From Nonlabens xiamenensis (GTDB lineage: Bacteria; Bacteroidota; Bacteroidia; Flavobacteriales; Flavobacteriaceae), in contig NZ_RMVE01000003.1 of assembly GCF_003865345.1 (NCBI RefSeq), forward strand, positions 248,001 to 312,000: a DNA stretch of 64,000 nucleotides. The letters run 5' to 3'. The position numbers and the translations under genes are program-made. The stretch's first letter is position 1. The number at the start of each line of letters is the position of its first letter. The notes below the pieces were generated by a model. The model was not told the origin of the DNA. It did not search any database and worked only from the letters and a program-made list of their open reading frames with translations. This document shows positions 17,828 through 25,736 of this stretch, in pieces.

Positions 17828-19221
17828 AGGGACTGTGATTTTAAATGTTCGAGTTTTTCCTTGAATTCGTCTCTATAAAATAGATTCATGGTTTCAAAAG
17901 GAATGATGGTACCATTGGGTTGGGCGATGTGTACGCATGATTTCTTGATCGCCCTAACGTCAAAATCATAAGCGTCCATAAAGTTCATAACTATGATCCT
18001 AAAGATATTATCATAGCCCATATCAGGGGCAACGATTTCTGGTAAACAGCACAGTAACTCGTGCACATCTTCCCGCACCGCATCAACAGAAATACCCGTG
18101 CTAAACATTTGCAACATATGTTGCTTTAATCGCTCATCTTGTTCATAAACAATGGTGTTTTTTGAATTGTTGAGCAAATCCTCAGGGTTGATGTACCTAG
18201 TGAGCGGTTGTACCTCCCCCTCTACCTTGAGGGCGTAAGCCATCAATAAAGCATCGGGATTACAGGGTACTGGAATGATATCGTCATACGTAAAAATATT
18301 ACTTTGCTCTACAATTAATCGGCGTACCTCTGAATTGGTCAAGCGATCCATGGCGGGATCAAAATGCTCCAAACGGCCACTGATGCTGGTAGGCTGAAAA
18401 GTCACCCCACGCACACACGGCTGTTGCATCGCGTATTCCAGGATTGTACCAATCTCCTGATCATTTTCACCTTTTTGAAGAGTGACTACCAGTGTGGTAC
18501 TTAGGTTCAGCTGATTGAGCTTTTGTAATGCTTTTTTCCTAATATCAAGCAAGTCCTTACCTCGCATTCGCTCCAGCACTGCGGCGTCAAAAGAATCAAA
18601 CTGAAGATAAATCTCAAAATCAGGCGTATATGTCGCCAATCGCTCTGCAAATCCAGGGTCATTGGCGATTCGCACACCATTGGTATTAAGCATCAAATGC
18701 TTGATGGGATAGGTCTTGGCCAAATCCAGGATCTCAAAAAATTGCGGATGTATGGTCGGCTCCCCACCACTGAGCTGGACTACATCGGGCTCACCTTCAC
18801 TGAGTACTACCGTTTCAAACATCGAGCGAATTTCTTCTAAACTGCGGTGTCTGCCATGGGTTGGCGAGCTACTCGCATAGCAGGTAGGACAAGTTAGATT
18901 GCAACGATCGGTGACTTCGATCAAAGTCAGACAACTGTGTTGTTCGTGATCCGGACAAATACCGCAATCTAGCGGGCATCCATAATCAGTTGTTGTATGT
19001 GGTTTACGCGGATACTCACTGGCCTTGTTGAAATTGCGGATGTTTTTATAGAATTCGACATCATCAGCGATCAATACCTTTTGAAACCCGTGGTCTTTGC
19101 AGGTTTTCATGATATATACATTTTCCTTCTCAAAGATAATTTTGGCAGCTATAGGTCGGTGACACTCATTGCAGAGACTGGTCGTGGCATCGTAGTAAAT
19201 GTAATTCTTATTTCTGGTCAT
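17824..19221 (-). CDS. Radical SAM enzyme of the tetraether-lipid-synthase/MJ0619-like group
   Basis: A 465-residue, cysteine-rich radical SAM enzyme. The SAM cluster motif is CNLTCPTC (Cys107, 111, 114), followed by SGGEPTIHP (151-159). A second CX3CX2C, CPLDCGIC (Cys82, 86, 89), precedes it with Cys97 close by. An N-terminal pair CNEC (17, 20) with Cys41 looks rubredoxin- or zinc-ribbon-like, and Cys269, 320, 391, 392 and 429 could ligate further clusters. The C-terminal SCVHIAQPNGTIIPFETMN matches the family ending. Known relatives include an archaeal enzyme joining lipid tails. The start overlaps the Lgt-like gene by 14 bp. Substrate in this organism is unknown; lipid is an inference from family and neighbours. 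Confidence 0.82.
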   Translation of the reverse strand: MTRNKNYIYYDATTSLCNECHRPIAAKIIFEKENVYIMKTCKDHGFQKVLIADDVEFYKNIRNFNKASEYPRKPHTTTDYGCPLDCGICPDHEQHSCLTLIEVTDRCNLTCPTCYASSSPTHGRHRSLEEIRSMFETVVLSEGEPDVVQLSGGEPTIHPQFFEILDLAKTYPIKHLMLNTNGVRIANDPGFAERLATYTPDFEIYLQFDSFDAAVLERMRGKDLLDIRKKALQKLNQLNLSTTLVVTLQKGENDQEIGTILEYAMQQPCVRGVTFQPTSISGRLEHFDPAMDRLTNSEVRRLIVEQSNIFTYDDIIPVPCNPDALLMAYALKVEGEVQPLTRYINPEDLLNNSKNTIVYEQDERLKQHMLQMFSTGISVDAVREDVHELLCCLPEIVAPDMGYDNIFRIIVMNFMDAYDFDVRAIKKSCVHIAQPNGTIIPFETMNLFYRDEFKEKLEHLKSQSL

Positions 19222-19978
19222 GTAGCAGTTGGTGTGGAGCGATGAATAAAGATAGAATAGTTTTGTGATAGTAAGCCAAAACTGCCAGACAAACCCATTG
19301 GATAGAGCTAAGCCCTATAATATCATACGTCCAAACAGGTTTGATGAATTCTTGTAAAAAACGATAAACCACATAGGCGATCATAAAAAACTGAAACAAC
19401 TTGCCTGACTGTAACGACCATCTTCTGCTTATCCAGTTGAGACATATCCAGAGCAACGCTAAAAAAATGAGTTCATACAACACCACAGGATGCCTTCTGA
19501 TACCATCTCCCAAATCCATAGCCCAAGGCAGGTTGGAAGCCATCCCGTAGGTTTCCTCTCCCACACCCATACTAAAACAACCCAAGCGACCTATCATCAG
19601 GGCTAGGATTATGGGAAACACAAATAAATCCCCAGAAGACTGTCGAATTCCATAAGCCTTTTTCATCAGTTCAACCCCTATCAATCCGCCGACAAATCCG
19701 CCGACCACGGTTTTATTTTTATATAAATACAACCAGAAATCAGCCGCTGTCCACCAATCCAGCGGACGCTCCATGGCACCCAAAACCCGTGATCCGATTA
19801 ATGCGCCCAGAGCTGCACCTATAATGATCAGGATACGTTGTGAGTTGCTAAGAGGATCAGTTTGGTATTTACGTAAATAGCTATAATAGCGGTAACCAAG
19901 ACTAAAAGCCAGCACTTCAAATAAGAGATGGAGAGGCACATGAACTCCAAAAATGGTCCACTGAATAGGAAATTCCAT
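19208..19978 (-). CDS. Divergent Lgt-like (prolipoprotein diacylglyceryl transferase family) membrane protein
   Basis: A 256-residue membrane protein with about seven hydrophobic helices. It keeps the Lgt landmarks GRLGCF (Arg131) and RRHPVVLYE (161-169) and a VVGGFVGGLIG segment (91-101). Where canonical Lgt has the essential histidine of the HGG motif this protein has Val92, and where Lgt has GRxGN the Asn is Cys134. So it may bind phosphatidylglycerol-type lipid but is unlikely to be the housekeeping lipoprotein enzyme. It heads a coupled operon: it overlaps the radical SAM gene by 14 bp, which in turn overlaps a small membrane protein gene by 4 bp. Annotation as lgt would be misleading. 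Confidence 0.8.
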   Translation of the reverse strand: MEFPIQWTIFGVHVPLHLLFEVLAFSLGYRYYSYLRKYQTDPLSNSQRILIIIGAALGALIGSRVLGAMERPLDWWTAADFWLYLYKNKTVVGGFVGGLIGVELMKKAYGIRQSSGDLFVFPIILALMIGRLGCFSMGVGEETYGMASNLPWAMDLGDGIRRHPVVLYELIFLALLWICLNWISRRWSLQSGKLFQFFMIAYVVYRFLQEFIKPVWTYDIIGLSSIQWVCLAVLAYYHKTILSLFIAPHQLLHDQK

Positions 19979-20133
19979 GAGTGAAATATACAGTTAAAAA
20001 TGATGGCGGCTATAAATTTTCATCACCTCTTAGCTAGACGTATTACTCTTTGAAAAACAAAACCCTCAAAAGCGGTGGTATAAAAAGTATTCAAATTTTA
20101 GCGTAACTTTAGAGTCGCTAAAACCAATACATC

Positions 20134-21672
20134 ATGCTTACAAAAGTCTATGGCAGCGCCGTCTTTGGCGTGGAAGCCACTACAATTACCGTAGAAGTCA
20201 ATGCCGATACTGGAATAGGATACCACCTGGTGGGACTACCCGATAAAGCCATCAGTGAGAGTTCCTTCCGCATCACGGCGGCTTTGAAAAATGTGGGCTA
20301 TAAAATGCCTGGCAAAAAACTCATCCTTAACCTATCCCCTGCCGATTTACGTAAAGAAGGAAGTGCTTATGACCTCCCCCTAGCTCTTGGGATTCTCAAT
20401 GCCTCCCACCAGATCAATACAGATAGGTTTGGCGAATTCGTTATTATGGGCGAGCTTTCCCTGGATGGAAATCTGCAACCCATCAAAGGTGCCCTACCTA
20501 TAGCTATCAAAGCCAGGGAAGAAGGTTTTAAAGGCTTTATCTTACCTGCACCAAATGCTCGAGAAGCTGCCATTGTCGATGGACTGGACGTATATGGTGC
20601 TGAAAATATTCTAGAGGTAATTGAATTTTTTACCGGCGAGCGACAATTGGAACCCACGCTAGTAGATACCCGAGAAGAATTTTTTCACGCCCTGGAACAT
20701 CCTGAATTTGATTTTGCCGATGTAAAAGGACAGGAATCCATTAAGCGTTGTATGGAAATTGCGGCAGCCGGTGGCCACAATATCATACTGATAGGACCAC
20801 CTGGAGCTGGAAAAACCATGCTGGCTAAACGGCTGCCTTCCATCCTACCCCCGATGACCTTGCACGAAGCCCTCGAGACTACCAAAATTCATAGCGTTGC
20901 CGGACGCACGCTGGAAAAGTCAGGACTCATGGCCCAACGCCCGTTTAGGAGTCCGCATCACACCATATCTGATGTCGCCTTGGTCGGCGGTGGGGCCTAT
21001 CCGCAACCTGGTGAGATCTCCCTGAGTCATAATGGGGTGCTGTTTTTGGACGAATTACCCGAATTTAAACGCAGTGTGTTGGAGGTGATGCGGCAGCCGC
21101 TAGAAGATCGCGAAGTGACCATTTCCCGGGCCAAGTTCACCGTCACCTACCCTTCTAGCTTTATGCTGGTCGCCAGTATGAATCCTAGCCCAGGAGGTTA
21201 TTTCAATGATCCGGAGGCACCAGTGCAAAGCAGCCCAGCAGAGATGCAACGCTATTTGGGCAAAATCTCTGGTCCATTACTGGATAGGATCGATATCCAT
21301 ATCGAAGTCACCCCAGTACCTTTCGAAAAATTAACCGAAGAACGACCGGCAGAGCGATCCACAGCTATCCGCCAACGGGTCACTGCGGCTAGGGATCTTC
21401 AAACTTCACGCTTTCGCGAAAGCGACAACACCCACTACAACGCACAGATGAGCGTCAAGGAAATACGAAAACATTGTGCCCTTGATCAGGTGAGCAAAGA
21501 CTTGCTGAAGAACGCGATGGAACGATTGAATCTGAGCGCACGCGCCTATGATCGAATTCTAAAGGTAGCCCGCACCATTGCCGATCTGGAAGGACAAACA
21601 GATATTCATTCCCATCACGTGACAGAAGCGATTCAATACCGCAGTTTGGATCGGGATGGATGGTTGGGGTAG
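20134..21672 (+). CDS. comM: YifB/ComM-type Mg-chelatase-like AAA ATPase
   Basis: A 512-residue AAA+ ATPase. The N-terminal domain begins LTKVYGSAVFGVEA and includes IVGLPDKA-type sequence (LVGLPDKAISES), the Walker A is GPPGAGKTMLAKR, Walker B is VLFLDELPEF, and the C-terminal helicase-lid region contains NLSARAYDRILKVARTIADL. In naturally competent bacteria ComM is a hexameric helicase that extends heteroduplex during transformation; in others the role is unknown. The palindrome at 21410-21423 encodes RFRES at about residues 426-430, in the stretch between the last lid motif and the NAQM motif. Monocistronic. Confidence 0.92.
   Translation: MLTKVYGSAVFGVEATTITVEVNADTGIGYHLVGLPDKAISESSFRITAALKNVGYKMPGKKLILNLSPADLRKEGSAYDLPLALGILNASHQINTDRFGEFVIMGELSLDGNLQPIKGALPIAIKAREEGFKGFILPAPNAREAAIVDGLDVYGAENILEVIEFFTGERQLEPTLVDTREEFFHALEHPEFDFADVKGQESIKRCMEIAAAGGHNIILIGPPGAGKTMLAKRLPSILPPMTLHEALETTKIHSVAGRTLEKSGLMAQRPFRSPHHTISDVALVGGGAYPQPGEISLSHNGVLFLDELPEFKRSVLEVMRQPLEDREVTISRAKFTVTYPSSFMLVASMNPSPGGYFNDPEAPVQSSPAEMQRYLGKISGPLLDRIDIHIEVTPVPFEKLTEERPAERSTAIRQRVTAARDLQTSRFRESDNTHYNAQMSVKEIRKHCALDQVSKDLLKNAMERLNLSARAYDRILKVARTIADLEGQTDIHSHHVTEAIQYRSLDRDGWLG
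21410..21423. repeat. Iterated palindrome copy 5 (in comM)
   Basis: Perfect GCTTTCGCGAAAGC, read as RFRES. Confidence 0.95.
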
Positions 21673-22159
21673 GTCTTTATCAGTCATTATTCTCGTACTT
21701 TATCAATGTTGGAATATGGTTAGTGTAATCAAATACGGTTGATTGGTTCTACCAGAAATATTAGTTTTTTCGAGCATATGGATCATGAATCCAGAAATAC
21801 CCGATATAGGCTATTTTTAATAATACACCGTCTACCACATTTAGGCGAAACAATCAACAACCAACCTCCAAAGAAAAAAACTTATTCTTAGGATTAGAAA
21901 TTTTATACCCGAGCGCAAATAAAAAACAGTAATGACAAGGGTGCAAGCTTCCTCTATTTTATAGACCTATATTTGTTCTTTCTACATTCATTTTTTGCCT
22001 GGAAGTAACCCGCCTATTTTTTTCGTGGTGATGAGGCTATAACCTGAAAAGATGAATGCAGAATAAAGATAAAATTCATCTTTTTTCGATGAACGTAGGA
22101 TTCTGACTAAAGTTTTTGCTATTTTTAATTTTTGATCACCAATAGCTTTTGAGTATCGT
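21673..22159. other. 487-bp intergenic region with a hairpin near the Hpt gene
   Basis: No open frame here has gene-like features. The main structure is an inverted repeat, AAAAGATGAAT (22047-22057) and ATTCATCTTTTTT (22074-22086), a hairpin with a 16-nt loop and a T tract, which could be a terminator of a short RNA or attenuator. The A+T-rich rest shows nothing I can name. Confidence 0.5.
22047..22086 (+). terminator. Putative terminator hairpin upstream of the Hpt gene
   Basis: AAAAGATGAAT pairs with ATTCATCTTTT across a 16-nt loop and is followed by T residues. It lies 375 bp past comM and 73 bp before the Hpt start, so it may end a short transcript or regulate the Hpt gene. Confidence 0.4.
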
Positions 22160-22519
22160 ATGGAAAAAACTACTAATTCAATCCTACCTTTAACGGATTT
22201 GCGCAACTCATTTGACAATGACACTGATATTATCGTGTCTATTCTGGACATGTTTTTGGAAGAGGTTCCTCAAGATTATATGCAGCTCCAACAATACATA
22301 GGCAGCGGGAATTACGAGGCAGCTGGCCTACAAGCGCACAAAGTAAAATCCAGTTATCGCACTTTGGGAATTCAACATATGGCAAGTATTCTGGAAAAAA
22401 TTGAACATCAGGCCAAAAACAACGAAAACACACAGGAAATCCCCGAACTCTTGGCTGTCTTTGATGCTAAATACCAAGATGTTCAGGCGCAGGTGATCAA
22501 GACCAAAGATCAAATTTAA
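22160..22519 (+). CDS. Stand-alone Hpt (histidine phosphotransfer) protein
   Basis: A 119-residue four-helix phosphotransfer protein. The phosphorylation motif AHKVKSSYRTLG places the acceptor at His60, with the conserved Lys and Ser-Ser following. It would relay phosphate between a hybrid histidine kinase and a response regulator. No kinase or regulator gene is adjacent; the nearest regulator (LytTR type) is over 20 kb away. Its 3' end overlaps the convergent DUF4268 gene by 4 bp. ATG at 22160 is the only sensible start. Confidence 0.88.
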   Translation: MEKTTNSILPLTDLRNSFDNDTDIIVSILDMFLEEVPQDYMQLQQYIGSGNYEAAGLQAHKVKSSYRTLGIQHMASILEKIEHQAKNNENTQEIPELLAVFDAKYQDVQAQVIKTKDQI

Positions 22520-22944
22520 GCGTCGATCAAATCTTTATAGGTTTTAAAAAATTCTTCTAGCCGATCCATATAGGTATGGAAGAACTCGTAAACCATTGGC
22601 CAATCCGTCTGTTTTTGAATTTTTACCCCATCCAGACTGATATATATCCGCGCAATTTCATTGCCTGAAACGGTGGTGTAATGAGGATCAAAAATAAGAT
22701 ATTGAGAAACTTCCTCCTTCATCAACGACTTAAGGGACTCCAATTTCTCAAAATAATAGGCACGATAGAAAGCATCGTCATGCGTCAGGTCCAATGCCAC
22801 TATGGCTCGTTTATCCTCAAAGTCAAACTTGAGCACCACGTCCTTCATCTTGGTGTCATATAACATCCATTTGCGCTGATAACGCTTCCCAAACATTGTC
22901 CAAAACAATTGGCGACGCTCCTTGGCCTCTTCCTTTGAAAACAT
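22516..22944 (-). CDS. DUF4268 domain protein
   Basis: A 142-residue cytoplasmic protein beginning MFSKEEAKERRQLFWTMFGK, the usual opening of flavobacterial DUF4268 proteins, with the later segment DWPMVYEFFHTYMDRLEEFF. Its fold is thought to be nuclease-like in some fusions, but there is no clear catalytic motif here and the role is unknown. It ends convergently on the Hpt gene with a 4-bp overlap, so transcripts of the two genes are antisense at their ends. Confidence 0.8.
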   Translation of the reverse strand: MFSKEEAKERRQLFWTMFGKRYQRKWMLYDTKMKDVVLKFDFEDKRAIVALDLTHDDAFYRAYYFEKLESLKSLMKEEVSQYLIFDPHYTTVSGNEIARIYISLDGVKIQKQTDWPMVYEFFHTYMDRLEEFFKTYKDLIDA

Positions 22945-23115
22945 ATACTTATTTATCTATCAAAACTACAAAGAAAAGCAACAAACCGGTGGCCGATTTG
23001 ACTACCGTTAATGATCGCACACCAGACATTTGATCAAATAAAGGTGCTTGATCGAGCTCTACAAGCATCTTTTTATAAATGTGAAATTTCTAGGCCTTTT
23101 ACAACTACGCAGACC

Positions 23116-25587
23116 CTACTCCTCGCCTTTCATTTTTCCGTCGGCAGCATGATCCATAGCTGGTTCGGTTTTGTTTTTTACATATTTCTCCAGCCATTGG
23201 TCTTGTTCCCATAACACGTGTAATATTGACTCCTTGGCGCGGTAGCCGTGACTTTCTTTAGGTAACATCACCAATCTGGCCGTGGCACCAAGACCTTTCA
23301 AAGCATTGAAATAACGCTCGCTTTGTAAAGGGTAAGTACCAGAATTATTATCGGCTTGACCATGAATCAATAGAATAGGCTCGTTAACTTTTTCGGCATT
23401 CATAAACGGAGACATCGTGTTGTAGATCTCAGGAGCCTCCCAGTAATTACGCTCTTCGCTTTGGAACCCAAATGGTGTCAAAGTACGGTTGTAAGCCCCA
23501 GACCTGGCGATTCCTGCCGCAAATAAATCAGAGTGCGCCAGCAGATTGGCGGTCATAAAGGCGCCGTAACTATGGCCTCCGACACCCACTCTATTTCTGT
23601 CGATATAGCCCATGGCGTCCACCGCATCGATCGCTGCTTTGCCGTTGGCCACCAATTGGGGTATAAAGGTGTCGTTAGGCTCCTCCTCACCTTCACCTAC
23701 AATAGGAAAGGCGGCATCATCCAACACAGCATAGCCTTTCATTACCCAATACACAAAGCTTCCGTAATAGGGATATATAAATTCGTTAGGGTTTTGCGTA
23801 TTCTGCCCGGCACTGGCTTTGTCCTTATACTCTCTAGGATAGGCCCAAAGCAACATCGGCAATTTTTCTTTTTTATTTCGGTCGTAATTGGGAGGTAAAT
23901 ACAAGGTAGCACTAAGGTCTAAACCATCATCACGTTGATAGGTGATAACCTCCTTATGCACCTTTTGCAAACCCTCAAATGGATTTTCAAAAAAAGTAAT
24001 CTGTTCGAGATTGTTAGAGTTCAGGTCCCTTAAATAATAGTTGGGGTATGTTGTGGGCGATTCTATACGAACCAACAATTGTCTTTTGTCCATATCAATA
24101 GCTTCCAGCAGACTCTCTTTTTTATCAGTATACAAACTGGTATATAGGCGTTTGGATTTTTGTTTTTTCAGATTGTATTGATCCACAAAAGGAAACTGAC
24201 CCTCTTCTGTAAATCCATCGCCTATCAAATAGGCATTGGAACCATCCAGTTTCAACACGGACCTTTTCCATTTATTTTTGGTCGTGACAAAACTTCCTGG
24301 ATCGGAATAGGCATCTTGATAATTGCGGTCAAAAAGTACTTTGTGAGTTGATTTGTTATCGCTGGGGTCAAATACATAGGTACGTTGGTTCCTGGTATTC
24401 CACCAGTAATCATAAGCAATAGCCGTATGCTCATCCCCATAGAGCACACCGCTGAATCTGTCTTTGGTACGTAAGATTTCTTCTCCATTACCAGGCTTAA
24501 AAGGTGCCTTCCAGGTATACAAGGCATCTCTATGCGCAACTTCTCTCTCTGGGTCACCACCGTCCAAAGCCATCACATAATGCAATTCATGCGGTCGATC
24601 CGCGCGCCAACCCATGGACCGTTTACCTTCACGGGTGGCCATAAATCCTTTAGGCATCTCCTCAATTAATGGGACATCGTTGACCAGGGCCACCAGATCA
24701 CCACCAGCGGTATAAACATGGGTTTTTTCTGGGAATCTGCCGTATGTCACCAAATAAGAAAATGGTTTTTGTAATTGTCTCACGAGTACATGTGTGCCAT
24801 CTGGTGAAAAGGAAACACCTGTGTACATCGCACCGGGCAAGAAATCGCTTTGTGTTCCGTCTAGATTCACCTTGACCAAGCGGCTTAAAGCCAATTGTTC
24901 AAAATTATGCTCGTCTGACGGGTTTTTCAATAAATCCTGATAGGTTCTATTCTGAGCTTTGGAACCATCACTGGTAGAGATGGTTGGCCCGGTAGGAACC
25001 TCAACGCTGGTATCAATCAAGGGTTGACGATCATTGGTAAGCATCTTCACCAGCAGGGATTTCCCATCTTTGAACCAGTCGATAGGACTTCCCATATTAG
25101 CATTGACACTGGCCGTGGTGAGTCGTTTGGCGGTCGCCTTTTCTACATCGAGCACCCATACTTCTGTACCGTTTGAAGTAGTATGCGTCATGGCTACCAT
25201 GGTTTGATCAGGTGACCAGCTGATATTGGAAAGTTGAGGTTGTCCAGGTAGTCCAGTTACGGGTTTTGGTGTTTTGCTGCCTACCGCCTGAACTGCTACC
25301 TTATCGTAAAAAGTGGTACGACTTCCAATATTGGTTTTGGGATTGATACGCAATCCGCCCAGTCGCATTTCCTCTTCAGAGAGTTGCGAGATTGACTTAT
25401 AGGTGTCTCGGTACATCAACACCATGTATTGGGCATCATCATCAATCAATGTCCATGGTGGCCGGTCATAATCGACCAGTTTCATTATTTCTTCAGAGGG
25501 TTTTTGGTAGGTCAATTTTTCCTGTGGGTACGCTTTCGCGAAAGCGAACAAAGTCATACCGAGTAAATAAAAAGACAGGTTTTTCAT
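23116..25587 (-). CDS. Secreted S9 family (prolyl oligopeptidase-like) peptidase
   Basis: An 823-residue exported serine peptidase. A signal peptide (MKNLSFYLLGMTLFAFAKA, about 1-19) is followed by a long beta-propeller region and a C-terminal alpha/beta hydrolase domain. The nucleophile is Ser673 in GGHSYGAF; the acid is in HGQADNNSG and the base in PKESHGY. It likely trims oligopeptides in the periplasm or at the surface. The palindrome at 25532-25545 encodes AFAKA at the end of the signal peptide, giving an AKA|Y processing site. Monocistronic and divergent from mnmE; the C-terminal end is acidic and charged with no T9SS tail. Confidence 0.92.
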   Translation of the reverse strand: MKNLSFYLLGMTLFAFAKAYPQEKLTYQKPSEEIMKLVDYDRPPWTLIDDDAQYMVLMYRDTYKSISQLSEEEMRLGGLRINPKTNIGSRTTFYDKVAVQAVGSKTPKPVTGLPGQPQLSNISWSPDQTMVAMTHTTSNGTEVWVLDVEKATAKRLTTASVNANMGSPIDWFKDGKSLLVKMLTNDRQPLIDTSVEVPTGPTISTSDGSKAQNRTYQDLLKNPSDEHNFEQLALSRLVKVNLDGTQSDFLPGAMYTGVSFSPDGTHVLVRQLQKPFSYLVTYGRFPEKTHVYTAGGDLVALVNDVPLIEEMPKGFMATREGKRSMGWRADRPHELHYVMALDGGDPEREVAHRDALYTWKAPFKPGNGEEILRTKDRFSGVLYGDEHTAIAYDYWWNTRNQRTYVFDPSDNKSTHKVLFDRNYQDAYSDPGSFVTTKNKWKRSVLKLDGSNAYLIGDGFTEEGQFPFVDQYNLKKQKSKRLYTSLYTDKKESLLEAIDMDKRQLLVRIESPTTYPNYYLRDLNSNNLEQITFFENPFEGLQKVHKEVITYQRDDGLDLSATLYLPPNYDRNKKEKLPMLLWAYPREYKDKASAGQNTQNPNEFIYPYYGSFVYWVMKGYAVLDDAAFPIVGEGEEEPNDTFIPQLVANGKAAIDAVDAMGYIDRNRVGVGGHSYGAFMTANLLAHSDLFAAGIARSGAYNRTLTPFGFQSEERNYWEAPEIYNTMSPFMNAEKVNEPILLIHGQADNNSGTYPLQSERYFNALKGLGATARLVMLPKESHGYRAKESILHVLWEQDQWLEKYVKNKTEPAMDHAADGKMKGEE
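25532..25545. repeat. Iterated palindrome copy 6 (in S9 peptidase signal peptide)
   Basis: Perfect GCTTTCGCGAAAGC encoding AFAKA at a predicted signal peptidase I site. Confidence 0.95.
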
Positions 25588-25724
25588 GATTCACGATTTT
25601 CTTTAAAGATAATCCGTATTTGACAAAAATACCAGCCGAAAGCACCCACATTGATGAATTCCATGCAAATTATCTACCTCCCCTTATTCTGACCTCTGGA
25701 CTTTTATAGGCCAGACAATCCGAT

Positions 25725-25732
25725 TACCTTTG
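25725..25732 (+). promoter_or_regulatory. Putative -7 box for mnmE
   Basis: TACCTTTG fits TAnnTTTG and ends 4 nt before the ATG at 25737, which would place the transcription start at or next to the start codon (leaderless mRNA). Confidence 0.5.
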
Positions 25733-25736
25733 CATT

